A DNA stretch of 43,400 nucleotides from Noviherbaspirillum_A sp963522035 (lineage in GTDB: Bacteria > Pseudomonadota > Gammaproteobacteria > Burkholderiales > Burkholderiaceae_D). This document shows, piece after piece, positions 43,367 through 43,400 of this stretch. Made by a program: the position numbers and the translations under genes. The notes beneath the pieces are model-generated. The model was not told the DNA's origin, ran no database searches, and saw only the letters and a list, made by a program, of their open reading frames with translations. Within the stretch, counting starts at the first letter, position 1. The number at the start of each line of letters is the position of its first letter. The DNA is taken from the NCBI GenBank assembly GCA_963522035.1, contig CAUQYP010000013.1, forward strand, positions 1 to 43,400. The letters run 5' to 3'.

Positions 43367-43400
43367 GCTTTTGCTTTTGCTTTTGCTTTTGCTTTTGCTT
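43367..43400. repeat. GCTTTT hexamer tandem repeat at the right edge
   Basis: Five complete GCTTTT units and part of a sixth run to the end of the window and presumably beyond. Read on the minus strand it could encode alternating Lys-Ala, Lys-Gln or Ser-Lys. Whether it is intergenic or within a convergent gene cannot be decided here. Confidence 0.8.

Overview
The window is chromosomal DNA of a high-GC betaproteobacterium in Burkholderiales. Oxalobacteraceae (Massilia/Noviherbaspirillum/Herbaspirillum-like) is the best guess, from the combination of glcEF, the pilTU | yggS-proC arrangement, a fimT-pilVWXY1E minor pilin operon, a PEP-CTERM protein and a lactate/glycolate permease. The placement rests on gene content and protein style only. 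No rRNA, tRNA, integrase, IS element or CRISPR array was seen.

Layout. 1-1417: end of glcE and complete glcF (glycolate oxidase). 1761-15909: a block of seven large or unusual genes and one small chaperone-like gene with no housekeeping function. 16245-20105: pilU and pilT, divergent from yggS-proC. 20154-20785: a VapC-type toxin and Phd/YefM-type antitoxin. 20880-24673: ubiA, an orphan ugpB, a RIO-family kinase, and two small proteins. 24995-33019: the type IV pilus minor-pilin operon with a 1645-residue PilY1. 33030-36530: TonB-like protein, pyruvate kinase, glycerate 2-kinase. 37248-40125: an orphan CheB-type methylesterase and a lactate/glycolate permease. 40449-43309: a PepSY-like periplasmic protein, a PEP-CTERM protein behind a sigma-54-like promoter, and a membrane diguanylate cyclase. 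The right edge runs into a GCTTTT hexamer repeat.

The most interesting region is 1761-15909, read here as a cluster of putative type III secretion effectors with eukaryote-like domains. (a) The protein at 8644-11775 is two tandem copies of a ~400-residue unit, each opening with an F-box-like motif. (b) The protein at 1761-3269 has an F-box-like motif followed by ribonuclease-inhibitor-like leucine-rich repeats, the layout of Ralstonia GALA (RipG) effectors. (c) Three proteins (6513-8252, 11873-13462, 14122-15909) are divergent paralogues of a family I do not recognise, sharing three motifs in the same order and spacing, Ser-rich N-termini and hydrophobic segments. (d) A CesT-type chaperone (13467-13940) lies 4 bases upstream of one of these paralogues. 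(e) A three-gene, AT-richer operon (6189 down to 1761) carries a 783-residue protein with a Ser-rich N-terminus and ankyrin-like helices, a small charged protein, and the F-box/LRR protein. No secretion apparatus gene is in the window, so type III secretion is inferred from the chaperone and protein architecture.

Elsewhere the genes form familiar modules: twitching motility and pilus assembly (pilTU, minor pilins, PilY1), with possible surface signalling (diguanylate cyclase, CheB); and C2/C3 acid metabolism (glcEF, glycerate 2-kinase, pyruvate kinase, LctP/GlcA-family permease).
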